Assembly (NCBI RefSeq): GCF_004798865.1
Contig: NW_025336087.1
Coordinates: 16,425,393-16,489,392, forward strand
Length of the DNA: 64,000 nucleotides
Direction: 5' to 3'
Origin: Varanus komodoensis
Taxonomy: Eukaryota; Chordata; Lepidosauria; Squamata; Varanidae
The notes under the pieces are model-generated. The model was not told the DNA's origin, did not search any database, and worked only from the letters and a program-made list of their open reading frames with translations. Within the stretch, counting starts at the first letter, position 1; each line of letters begins with the position of its first letter. Made by a program: the position numbers and the translations under genes. Shown one piece after another: positions 1 to 12,950 of this stretch.

Positions 1-978
1 ACATGGAAAATGTGTAGAAATAGTCATGGATATCAGTATCTCAATTACTAGATGGATGAGGATCAAAGACTGAACCTGACTGAGAGATTTATAAATCACA
101 TTGGTAGAACTGTGAAGCTAGGAAGACTATTATATTTATTTATTTTTAAATTTCTATAGCATCCATTACCCAGAATGGCTTTTTATAGCACTGTGGAGAA
201 GATTCATTCACTTCAAAATACTCATAACCTTCACAACTTCCACTCAAAGTCCACCATGCCATCCTGATCTACTGAGCATATATTCAAGAGAAGCTTTGTG
301 TGGCTGTTAGCTAATGTGAATGAATGTTTGTCAGCAGCATGGAGGCAGAAACCCCACAATAGTGGGCTACGGGAAGAACTAGTTTATAGCTATTCAATCA
401 GCCAGTATATTTAAGATTCCCACTGTTTGGCATTCTCTTTTAGAAAGTGCACATAATTGGCTTCTTTTGCATGGACAGAAGACCTTAGAAAAGGTCTAAG
501 ATGACTGGAACTAGGTATCAGTCTGTATAGTCATTAATGAAATGTATGCATTGCGAATACAGAAGTTCACTATCCCATGGTCACAGATTAGAACCAATTA
601 GACACGTTCAAGGGTGTTAATTATCCAGTTTATTCATTCATTTTTAAAGAATATCTACAATACTCTTTCCCATTAACAAGTTGTGTTAGGTAGAGACTGA
701 GAATAGAGGTTAGCAGCCATACCTGATAATTCCAGAAAGTCATGCAAGTTAAGTTCTGCAAAAGTGCAGGTATGTATATTTATTCAGAGGTATTATTTTA
801 GAATTCTACCTAGTGTTGTATATAAAAGTTGAAGAAAATGCTTAAGTTCTTATGTATTATAATGCATGAAGCCAGTTAATGGATTCTTTTCATCTGACAT
901 GGTTAACATATACAGCTGTTCTTTTATTTTGCAAAGAAGGACTTCTGTTTTTAAAACTTTTGTGATGTTCTTGGACAG
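1..978 (+). other. VCAN: VCAN intron (3' part)
   Basis: This is AT-rich sequence ending in the acceptor TTCTTGGACAG. The preceding versican exon (first EGF module) is not in this stretch: no six-cysteine frame is seen. No repeat is recognised with confidence. Confidence 0.85.
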
Positions 979-1092
979 ATGTGGATGAATGTCAATCCAG
1001 CCCTTGCAGAAATGGAGCCACATGCATCGATGGTGTCAACACATTTACTTGCCTTTGCCTTCCAAGTTACGTTGGGGCTCTTTGTGAAAAGG
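979..1092 (+). CDS. VCAN: Versican exon: second EGF-like (calcium-binding) module
   Basis: This 114-base exon enters and leaves in phase 1. With the G of the previous exon it encodes 38 residues beginning D-V-D-E-C and ending C-E-K. The six EGF cysteines are present. The D-V-D-E start and the [10 protein letters not shown] segment fit the calcium-binding EGF consensus, including the site for Asp/Asn beta-hydroxylation. The segment P-S-Y-V-G-A-L-C-E is as I recall it in tetrapod versican. The acceptor is TTCTTGGACAG and the donor is G|GTGAGT. In versican this module sits between the first EGF module (upstream of the window) and the lectin domain, in the secreted extracellular-matrix C-terminus. 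Brevican or neurocan are possible in principle, but the downstream exons fit versican much better. Confidence 0.95.
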
Positions 1093-1659
1093 GTGAGTGA
1101 ACTATTTCAGATTTATAAGTAACTCAGTCCACATAAAAATGTAACCAACTATTCAAATTTGGCAACAAATCCATCCTCCATTGGGATGGAATGAATACAT
1201 TTCCCTTACTTAATTGCAAACATTTTAACTGTGTCTTTCTTTAAAACAGATTCCAGGGTGCTTTGCAGTAAAAGATTAACATCTGCATTGTACAGAGAGG
1301 CAGCAAATAAAACCACCAAAATGAACTCAGATACATTATATTTAGGTTTTAAAGGCAGGAAAAATAAAAAGGGAGCATCCTTTTTGTTAGCTTTTATTTT
1401 CCATCACTTGTATTCTGGGTTATTCTTTCCTCTTGATAAAGTCATAACTAAAAATATTAATAAATAATAGCTTTTGTAGTTCCTGATAGAGGTGGAATTT
1501 TGGAAAATGTTATCAGAAGCTTGACTTGGCTTGACTTCCTGGCTTCTTCTCACAAACATATAGTTTAAGACTTAAAGTGGAAAGATTCTTGCTGAAGCTT
1601 CCCTGAGGTTAAAAGGAATTGCATTCCAAGATTGTTTTAGCTACACAGCATGTTTCCTT

Positions 1660-2190
1660 TTGCAATTCTAGCAATGATAAATGACCTGGAATTAGGAGTA
1701 AGCAGGGAAGTGGCCATGTTTGCTAATGACACCAAACTATTTAGGGTGGTTAATATGAAACGGGACTGAGAGGAGCTCCAAAAAGATATCTCCAAGATGG
1801 GAGAATAGGCATTGAAATAGCAAATGTGTAAAGAAATCTCTGTAGGGGTGAACATTTCTAACTTCAATCCCCTAGGTTGATGGGATCTGAGTCAGCAGTG
1901 GCTGATGGCTATTGATCTTGGGGCATGAGGAACATGGATAGCTTGATTAAAATTTTGACACAGTGCTCAGCTGCTGTGAAAAAGGCGAATTCCATGTTGG
2001 GCATAATTAGGAAAGAAAATGAAAATGAAACTGCCAAGATCACATTCCCTTCATATAAATCTTTGATGTGCCTGCACTTTGAATATTGTGTACAGTTTTG
2101 GTTGCTGCATCTGAACAAGGGGCATTACTGAGTTGAAAAAAGTACAGAGGAGGACTACTAAAACAGAACAACTCTTATCTGAGCAACAAT
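1660..2190 (+). mobile_element. CR1-like LINE fragment (C-terminal part of the reverse transcriptase)
   Basis: One frame reads I-N-D-L-E-L-G-V and then F-A-N-D-T-K-L-F, the decayed form of the RT catalytic F-A-D-D box. A shifted frame at 1925-2131 reads L-I-K-I-L-T-Q-C-S-A-A-V-K-K-A-N-S-M-L-G and F-E-Y-C-V-Q-F-W, then (from 2128) E-L-K-K-V-Q-R-R. This is the typical post-RT region of CR1-family LINEs in reptiles. Several stops and frame changes separate the pieces and the 5' part is missing, so it is an old truncated copy. It is not a VCAN exon. Confidence 0.85.
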
Positions 2191-5100
2191 TAAAATTAAT
2201 TTCTTGGGACACAGAAGAGAGGAAGCTTCAAGAAATTTAGTGGGATCATGTGGAAGCAAGGCAGCAAGGACAAAAGAATTAGTAAGCTTTTGGAGAGAGC
2301 CTGGAAGAACCTGGCTGGCCATGGGCAAATCCAGAAAATCTGTTTATTTCTTCATTTCCCAAACCGAGCTACCTGCCAAACTACAATTTTACTGGCATTC
2401 AGATATTTGTTGAACTATTTAATTCAGCATGCAAAAGGTGACAAGTGTGTGTGCTACATAGACCTTTCCCATGGCATCATTCACGGAGCAACCTGGAAGG
2501 CTGCTGCCTGTCTAATTCATGCATATAGGCCTACCCATGAGCTTAACTCTATAACATTTCCCTAATGCCATGGTACTGCAACGCCTGGAGCGGCGGGGGG
2601 GGGGGGGATGATACACAGGATGACCTCAATACCCAATTGCATATTGAGGTTTGTAGTTTAAATAATGAAAATATGGCCACAGTCTTATCCTTGGTTGGCA
2701 AATCTGTACGTACATGCACCCATCAATACAATAAAACACTACAACACAAGGCAGAACAAGCATGCATACACAGAAGAAAATGTTGAAAATGTGGATACAA
2801 TGTAAGCATAGAGCGAAACATCATGAAATACCATATATGCCTGTTTTCCTCACTGTGCTATGTAAATTTAGCACCTGCAGTATGAGATAAACCTAAGGAG
2901 CTGCCTGATTCCTGACCAAGACCAAGAAGCTTTTTTTCAAGCTGACATCATGTTTTCTTTTCTTCTGTGTCTAGGTCTTGTGGTCTTGAAGCATAAGAAA
3001 CATGTTCACATAATGACCCTCATTAGCTGTTAATTATGTACCTGCCATGAGCTTCCCAGCTCTGTTTTGTTATCACACCCCTGGCCTGCATTTGGAAAGG
3101 TGGTATTACAGAATAAACATGAGTTTCTCAGCATGGGTTTTTCAGTCCTGTCCAAAGGTAACAGGGAAATTTCCAAGAAGAAGAATGAGCTGAAAATTCA
3201 AATGGTGTAAGCTGGGCCCCTTTACAGATGTAGGAAAATATCTCCTCCTTTTTCCATCTTGCTTTGACTGGATGTACTCATTGCTAGAACAAGAGTGTCC
3301 TCCAGACATAATTACATTAATATTGGCATGTTTCAGGCTTGTCTTTCATCCTAAGCCTACTGGGTGAAAGGCTGTGAATTTGAAAGAGCTTTTTAAAAAA
3401 TCCATAAGCCTGAAGGGACCTTTTTTGGGTTTTATTTTCTTAATGTTGAAACCTCAGGCATAGGAGTAGATCCAGCACTCATTATGTTTCAGTTTTTCAG
3501 TAGTGTATCTGGAAATGTCTTCTAAAATCAGCTATTTTAATACAAGAAATCTACAATGTTTTTACAGCATAAGCTTGTTTCTGAGAATATCATTCTCCAT
3601 CAAGTGAAATAGCTCGAAAATCACAGTAGCTTTAAGGTTTTCTTTATGACCAACCGGTGAGTTTATTTGAGCTAGTTTGTGGGAACATCTTATAGTTAGT
3701 CAGTCTAAACCAGACCACTATTAATCACTGTTGGAATTTGAATTCCACCAATTACAATTGTATGGTGGTTTGGGAGGGAATTCATACCAGCGTTTTTCAT
3801 TTAACAAAGTGCATTGGCTTAACAAATGGTTTTCTGAAAGATTTCATGTCATTGGACCTGATTTCATCAGACTTAAAGTAAAGCCCAAAAGATGGTAAAT
3901 GTATTTCCATGCCATAGAAAGACACAAATGAATGCTTGCTGGGTTTGACTGTGTTTCGTGCCTTGCATTCTTTGTTATTTTCTCATAATGCACTGCTAAT
4001 TTAGGGGAAATCATTGTGAATGTTTGATATTCTTATGCAAGATGGGACAAGGCAGATGCTTTTGGCCATGCTAAGAAGGATAAAATAATTTATGATTGTT
4101 CGTTGGCATTCAGCCATTTTTGATGTGTTCTGTGTCATAACTTGGAAGTGGTCATCAGTACTGAGGAGGAGCTGAGAACTGCAGCCAAAGTTAGTTTCCA
4201 CAGTGGGAAAAGATAGAAAAGTTATAACTGGGAAATCCCAAACTTCCTTGCCATTTACTAGTTTTTGAACGTTCCTCACTTTTTTTTCCAATAACAGTGA
4301 GGGAACTTTCTGAATACTTTTCTTCAGTATTTGACTAACATTGGGTTCGGGTATATTAGGCTAAAGGGACATGCCACACAGTCTCCTAAACTAGAGAATC
4401 AATCCATGATTTGGATGCTTGGTCATATAAATTGTTGGACTGAACTGAGATATATTCTATGTTCATTCTGATAAATTTGTATATGTTTTGGCTGATCATA
4501 GCACTAATTATTAACCAAGATGAAAGAGGAAATGGATGCTACCAGAGAACATCACTGGTGGTGCCAGAGATTGAAGAAAGGCTGGAGTAGCATCAGTCTA
4601 TACAGTGCAGGTGTCCTGCTTGGGGAGTGGTAACTGCTACCATTCATCTTAGTAAGATGAACCTGAGTTCTAGCATTAGTAGACTCATTCTTGCCCAGTA
4701 GAAAGAGTTAAGGATGCTTTGAATAATTTAAAAGGAGGTGTCAGAAAACCAAGCTCCTCGGTTTCTTTACTTATGTGTAAGTGTGAGTCAAGCAGGGTAC
4801 TTCTGGCCTCCTCTTTCCCCTTCCTGTACCCTCAATTTTTATCCTCAGTAGGAGCAGCCTTCATTCCAAGCTGGAAGGTTGGGACCCCAAGACCCAGCAT
4901 TTCTAGTAGGACAGTAACTGGATCAAGACAACATGTCTAACTCATCTTGTCTTCTCTCTTCCCCCAACCCCCATTCTCTCTCTGTGTTAAACTAAAATGG
5001 AATGTTCATACATGAATCTCAGCAAAGTTTCCATAGCTTACACTGTTCACTAAAGTTATATGTACTGTTGAATCTGTTACCTAAACTGTACCGGTGCAAA

Positions 5101-5469
5101 TGTGAGTAAGTAGACATCTCTCTTTGGCACAGTATAGTTATGGTCTGATTTCATTTCTTTGTTCCTCCTCTTTTCTTCCAGGTTTCCTAAGCAGAATGAT
5201 TTCTTTAGTAGAAGTGTTCAGTTGTATAAAGGAGTTTAATATGCAAATGTTTGTGCTTACTGTTGACTCTGCCCACAGGCATTCTTCTGGAAGTCATTAT
5301 AGTTTGGAAAAGAAAGAAGGAACTCCTTTTGAAAAGTTTCTAGATGAGTTCTCACAGCAGAGGACTGGGAAGAAGGGAGGAAAAAAAAATCCGAAAGTCA
5401 CTTTTTAAAGGCAGTTAGTTAAACTGGACTCATAAGTTCTTCCTTTGCAAGCTTAGGAACAAAGGGAAC

Positions 5470-5612
5470 TCCCTTATGCTGACTCAACCCATTGACCTAC
5501 CTATCCCGATAGTGTCAACACTGATTGATACTTTTCCAGTCCATCCTGGGAATTGAACCTAGCAGCTTCTGCATGCAGTGCAGCTGGTCTGTCACAGAAC
5601 CACATCTCCTCG
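5470..5612 (-). mobile_element. tRNA-derived SINE (family 2), minus orientation
   Basis: Read on the minus strand, the head carries a tRNA-like start, GCTGCACTGCATGCAGAAGC, and a B box, AGGTTCAATTCCC. It is followed by a body with the complement of 'gtcaacactgattg' and 'ctgactcaaccc'. This matches a SINE seen three more times in the window (19047, 43985, 45085). Confidence 0.65.
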
Positions 5613-5799
5613 TTTCATGTCCAGTTCCAAGCCAGTTAAGCTTTCCTGGGAGCCTGAGAGTAAACTTGTTCTGAACACGGCCCTGCTGGATGGGAGGATT
5701 GTTCCTAAGTCATCGCCAAGTAGAACAGCCAGGACAGCAAGCCCTACTCCTGACTAATATGTATTTTGCTGGTCAATGAGCAGACCATATTCACATGCT

Positions 5800-6060
5800 A
5801 TAGACCTGGGTGTGACTCCAATATTCTAGTCCAATCCCCTGACAAACCAGGAAATCTATTCCTACAGGACCCCTGCGTGGTGAATATCCACCCTTTGCTT
5901 AATAACCTCCTTCAAAGGTGACTCCTCCACATTCTGAGGTAGTTAGTTCCACTGTCGTAAGAGCTTGTATCACCAGGAAATTCTTCCTAATGTTTTTTGG
6001 TTTGTTTTAGGTACTCTGAACCCATTGGATAGAGTCTGATCCTCAGGAGCAAAAGCAAGG
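5800..6060 (-). mobile_element. CR1-like LINE 3' region, minus orientation
   Basis: The + strand shows 'ctagtccaatcccctg', 'actcctccacattctgagg', 'agttccactgtcg' and 'aggaaattcttcctaatgtt' in this order, ending with 'ctgaacccattgg'. These are landmarks of the reverse complement of CR1-type LINE 3' parts in reptiles and birds. The match fades after about 6060. Confidence 0.75.
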
Positions 6061-7289
6061 CTCCTATTCACATGGGGAATCCTATGCACATGCAAACTTT
6101 TCATGAACATGGTTGTTTCCATGACTGAAGACCATGCTCTTTGTGTAGTTTCCAAACTCTTGTACAAACAGGCTGCTTAATGTTCAGCTTGTGTAAATGT
6201 AGAGTCAGTTCAGATTATGCAATTGAATATGCATAACCTGATGCTATGCTAGCTGCTCCCCCATCAGCATACCTTCCTTGTACCCAGTTACATTGCCAGA
6301 ATAGCCCAGTGGGTCTTAATTTGTGCCTTACATTCAAGGTTCCTGGAGAAGGCCTGGCTTTAGGTTTGCTTGAATGAACCAAATAGGCACGCACAGAGGT
6401 TCTGACCACATCTGCATCTTATTCTTCCTCGGCCTCCAAGATGCATTCATAGGATATCCTTATTTTGTCCTCAGAACACGTCTGTGAGATAGATTAGACC
6501 AGGAAGTGACCTGCTGGTGACCACTCACTGAATGTCATGCCTGAAGGCAATGCAAACCCAGTCCAGGACATCACAGCCCAAACCCAGAGCTTTCTGTTCT
6601 ACTGACTTCAGTAGTAACTGGCATTCAGACTTCATTTTCTGGTTTTTTAGCAGGGCTTTTAAAGAAGGCAGTGGACCCATTGTTACAGATTTGTTGCAAT
6701 AATTGCCACCACCCCAACACTAAAATGAAAAACAATACCTTCCCTTGTTCAGAACCTAGGATATATAACTTTAATACAGTGTTTGGAAAAGTATATCCAT
6801 TCTGTAGATATAAAGAGATGATGTGTATATGAGGAAATTTAAATGTTATACCCAGAATCCATAAATAAAAATGAACTTCTGCACTATAATGACTCATGGG
6901 TTTACAGCAACACCTTTTAAGGCTCTGTAAAAATGCCAAGCACCGCTTCAGTTTTTATGTAATACATTTTGACTATGAATGCTTCAGATGTAGTGAAATA
7001 GTAAAATGCACCCTAATGTTTATATCTAAATTATTAATCAATTCAAAAAATTATTGGTGTCTCTACACTAACAGTTTTGTGTTTTTTGTTAGGAAGCCTA
7101 TATCTTTTATAGACCTTATACTAAGAGGAAATAAAACCTCTAGGCCATCTGCCATTTTGGAATGTTCATGGAGAATTACATGTTTGAAATCTCTGTAGTT
7201 GAAAAAGGAAAATCATTAAATACCTTCAGACTTCCATTTTTCAAAGAAAGCTACAATGCCATAGTGCAGGCTACTACTTCAAGATGGCA

Positions 7290-7317
7290 TTTCATTCATT
7301 CATTCATTCATTCATTC
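7290..7317. repeat. (ATTC)n microsatellite
   Basis: About seven near-perfect CATT/ATTC units in the intron. Confidence 0.9.
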
Positions 7318-8070
7318 TATGAGTTGTCCTACAGCTAAAGCACTCAGAGTTAAACACACAATACAAATAAATAAGCAGAACAATAGGGCAATCCGAGGAA
7401 CCCAGAAAGCATCAGAAAATCTCTCGGAGCTTGGAACAGGAAATCCATACTCAGATCCTTCTTGTTGTTAATAATTCTCCAAGTTTGGAGGGTTGCAGGC
7501 AGCCTCATTGGATTGTGCCAAAAATATTTTTTGAAAAGTTTTAAAAGTAACCACAACAATATAAAATACTTTAAAAAGAAAAAAAAATCAAAATGTAAAA
7601 TATCATTTTAAAATGCAGCATTAAATATAGCATTAAAATGAAATGGGCAGCAATTAAAGAATTTTGAAGTGACCTGGGACACTAAAAATGGTTTTCAAGG
7701 GGGCTAGGAGCTCCACTCTCCTACACTCCAAGTTATAGGTTATAGGAAGCTATTGAAACATATTCTCTTAACATTTTTGTATAAACAAAAAAAGGAGGGG
7801 CAGTAACGAAGTAAAAAGAGAGGAAGCAAGTTGTCAGAAAGGAACTCAAAGCGAAAGATTTATTGGAAGATATAATATGCCAAACATGTTTCTGCATATT
7901 GTCATCCTCAGAGGGGAAAAAAGATCAGATTCCACTCATCACTGTGGTTTATTCAGACCCTGAACAATCAGCTAGAAATTGGCTACAATGTGCAAAGTAG
8001 TGGGGACTCAATCTGACTAAGGTTAGTTTTGTCCAATACTAATCCAAAGCAATGGGGCAAGTTTATTGTA

Positions 8071-8073
<3 letters not shown>

Positions 8074-8114
<41 letters not shown>
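8074..8114. repeat. (CA)n microsatellite, about 20 units
   Basis: An uninterrupted CA dinucleotide run in the VCAN intron, probably polymorphic. Confidence 0.97.
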
Positions 8115-8117
<3 letters not shown>

Positions 8118-8254
8118 TTTGAAATGGCTGCATATCATAGACTCTTTTCTGGCAGAAAAGCTGTTTATAAATGTTACAAGGAATAACTGAAAAAGTAAAA
8201 TACTCATAGTTTGTAGACAGCTTTAAGCTTTGTCTTACAAGTATTTATGTTTTT

Positions 8255-8312
8255 GTCATCCTGAGGCTCTATAAAGGGCGAAATATAAAATTTCTAAATA
8301 AATAAAATGCTC
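8255..8312 (+). mobile_element. LINE/SINE 3' tail remnant
   Basis: 'gaggctctataaagggcg' followed by 'aaatataaaatttctaaat' and an AAAT run resembles the 3' tail shared by reptile SINEs and their partner LINEs (…aaggcgggatataaat, then AAAT repeats). Only the tail is recognisable. Confidence 0.5.
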
Positions 8313-8386
8313 TACCACGTGGTAAAAGACCATCTACCAGGGGAGCACCACAGGTGAAAGGAACACTGACATTTTAGGTCCTATGG

Positions 8387-8530
8387 TATTTATTTATTTA
8401 TTTATTTATTTATTATTAAAAGCGTTTCTATCCCATTCTCTACAGAACATCTTGGGATAGCTTACAATAAATAAAGTAGTTTAAAATAGTTTAAAGTGCT
8501 TTAAAATAGAGTTGAAATGGTAGTTTTACA
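8387..8530 (-). mobile_element. LINE/SINE 3' tail remnant, minus orientation
   Basis: A (TTTA)n run leads into 'gcgtttctatcccattctct' and 'cttgggatagcttacaata', the reverse complement of the common reptile LINE/SINE tail. TTTAAAATAG repeats follow. Confidence 0.55.
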
Positions 8531-10230
8531 GTAATCTGCATAGTATAAATGACAGGAAGCCATTGAAATGTGCTAAGTTCCAAGCTTCATGTTTGCTTCT
8601 TGTTAGCAGAGTTGAATTATTGGCTGATATACAGATGCTGCTCAGCAGTGCATTCTTATCAGGGCTATCCATCATGTGAGGACAGACAATATGCATTTCA
8701 TTATTTCATATTCCAATTTTATAGCTGCCTTCAGAAAACAATCCTTTGTATTTATTAAAAGGCTCTCCTTAGGGGCCTTTTCATTATTATCTGGGCAGTC
8801 TTAACCGCTTTTAAGGTAGCACTTGAGCTTTGAACTTCATGACAACAATAATTTTCCCCCATGACTGTGTGCCAGCCACTTTGCAGTTTTTGCAGTTGTT
8901 TCAGGTCACTTTCCTGAAATAAGTAATTCAGCCAGTATTTTTGAGGTTACCAAGACAAACTACATCCACACAAAGCTCTTCTGTATTTGATCCCCCAAAT
9001 CCACTTGGATCTAACCTTTTTCTTTCTTTTTTTGTAGTTTTAACATATGTGCCCCCTTTCTTTAAGATACTACATGGACCCTACTCCAGCAAAAAACTTT
9101 TGTGGAATTAGTGGTACAATTTAGCTGTGATGAAACCAAATCCTATTGATTTCAATGAGACTTGTTCAAGCTAGAAGTAATGGGAAGCAAGGGGTATTTT
9201 ATCTTAGGGCAACAACTTTTTACATGAAAAGGAACATGCAAGAGAATAGAACCAAGCCATTGCTCAGCCCCACTATGTTCCATTACTTCAATCCAGTGTT
9301 TTCCCCGTCTAGTTCAGTTCCAATATCTGAGTTTGGGGCGCATGGAGAGCAGCTTGTTTGAGCCGAATGCCCAGTCGTGTGTGATCTAGAGAGTCCCATC
9401 TAGTTCTGTGAGTTTATGACTCTGTAATTTAATAATGGTTAACAGAGTAAATGGGTGAGCTTTAATTGTCCAGAACAGGGTGCCATTTTCAACCATTAGG
9501 ATACCAGAGGGCTTAAAGAAACTTTTAGCTTAGTTTCATTTCTGCTCCCTTTTCCTGTGGAATGTTAAATGATAGCACAGTTGTCCAAGATTTACATGAC
9601 ATAGACTGGAAGGTCAATTTTTTTTTTTTTTTTATAATTCCACATGGAATGGGGGATCTGGCATCTCATGTAGAATTTCCTTTTTGCTTTTTTGTTTGCA
9701 CTAATAGCTGAAGTTAGGCATTTGAAAAACCCACAGATAGTGGCTATTGTCCAAACAGCTGTATAGGCAAATTTAATGGTCGTAGTTCTCTCTGGTGAAG
9801 AAGTATAACTTGGGTACTATCCAGATTAGGATACTTTCTGCTTTTAACAGAGCAAGAGCCTGCTATGGTGAGGAAATCTAAGAAAGGCCTGGTTTCATGA
9901 GCAGATGTTGAATTCTTGAGAAGGTGTTTACCTGTGTTGGTTAGAGCTTCTGCCTTCAGTGTGATTATCCACCAATCCTTTGTGATGTCCACCAGTTTGC
10001 CATTATTTTTCCATTCCTTAGTAAAATTCACTTTTCCAGACCATGCTTTCTTGCCCTAGGCTACTTGCTCAAATCTGAAGATAAGAGAGGCCAAAGAATA
10101 AAGTCTAGAAGGGACACAGACACATTGAAAAATCAGCACATGTACATAAGTGTCCATGTTCTGCTTGGTTATTTGGTTATTTACTTTTAAAAAATCTGAA
10201 TACTCTTTAGACAGGTCACCTTGGCATTGA

Positions 10231-12231
<2,001 letters not shown>

Positions 12232-12314
12232 GTATAGGACATGACTACCAGTGGATTGGTCTAAATGATAAAATGTATGAAAGTGACTTCCGCTGGACTG
12301 ATGGCAGTGTTCTG
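12232..12314 (+). CDS. VCAN: Versican exon: C-type lectin domain, part 2
   Basis: This 83-base exon goes from phase 1 to phase 0 and encodes [22 protein letters not shown], then D-G-S-V-L. It holds the hallmark W-I-G-L and W-T-D-G-S motifs of long-form CTLDs. The acceptor is a C-rich tract ending CCCCTAG and the donor is G|GTAAGG. The phase change is the one needed for the next exon to start in frame with Q-Y-E-N-W. The following 22.2 kb intron interrupts the domain between the W-T-D-G-S motif and the calcium-binding loop. Confidence 0.96.
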
Positions 12315-12876
12315 GTAAGGCACCTAAAGATTTTAGAGGCTGTAGCATTGCTTTTGAAGAAAAGAAACAGGTCAGGCTTCAGGAACAATGAAGAAACATG
12401 TTTCCTAGCAAGCAACTCTCTAGAGCAGTTACTTTAGTTTGGTAAAACAAAAACAGTCAAGTGTTTAAGGTGGTGGTTGTGGTCATGCATAAGATGAGAT
12501 AAGAATGTCAAGGCCATTCTGGAATTGAGCTTCATGTAGTGAGCTTCAGACAATTTTACAGAACTTTCCTTATTTCTGGTCCACTCAACCTCTCACAATT
12601 TCTTCATATTCCAGCTTGAAACCTGTCTCTTCTCTGAAGCCTTTAGAATGTTATCCTATAGTGTTTATTCAGAAGTCAATCTTATAAAAAAAACCCAGGA
12701 ATTTCTGTCAGGGAAGTTGGTAAAGGATTGCTGCTCCCTCCTCATCCTTAAACTAAACTTTAAAAAAATCCTAAGCATAAATAACAGCATTTATAATTGG
12801 GGACATAAGTTAGTTGGTGACAGCTGCTTACTTGGAATTTAGAAAGTGGTCTAGACACATCCAATCACAGATGCTT

Positions 12877-12950
12877 GAAGCTAGCCTTTCCCAATGCGGT
12901 GCTGTCCAGATGCTTTGGATTATATCTCCCAGCATTCCTGGCAATTTCCC
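12877..12950. mobile_element. hAT-type foldback element fragment
   Basis: 'cctttcccaatgcggtgc', 'tgtccagatgctttggatta' and 'tatctcccagcattcctgg' are the landmarks of one arm of a reptile foldback repeat whose full form folds on itself around an 'aactcccatcatccc' core. Only one arm is clear. Confidence 0.5.

Noticed and set aside
1-978. Search for the first EGF exon of versican
   Set aside because: No six-cysteine frame with a preceding acceptor and following donor is present, so it must lie upstream.
1925-2131. 68-codon frame that might have been taken for a VCAN exon
   Set aside because: Its sequence (A-A-V-K-K-A-N-S-M-L-G, E-Y-C-V-Q-F-W) is the post-RT part of a CR1-like LINE, with stops around it.
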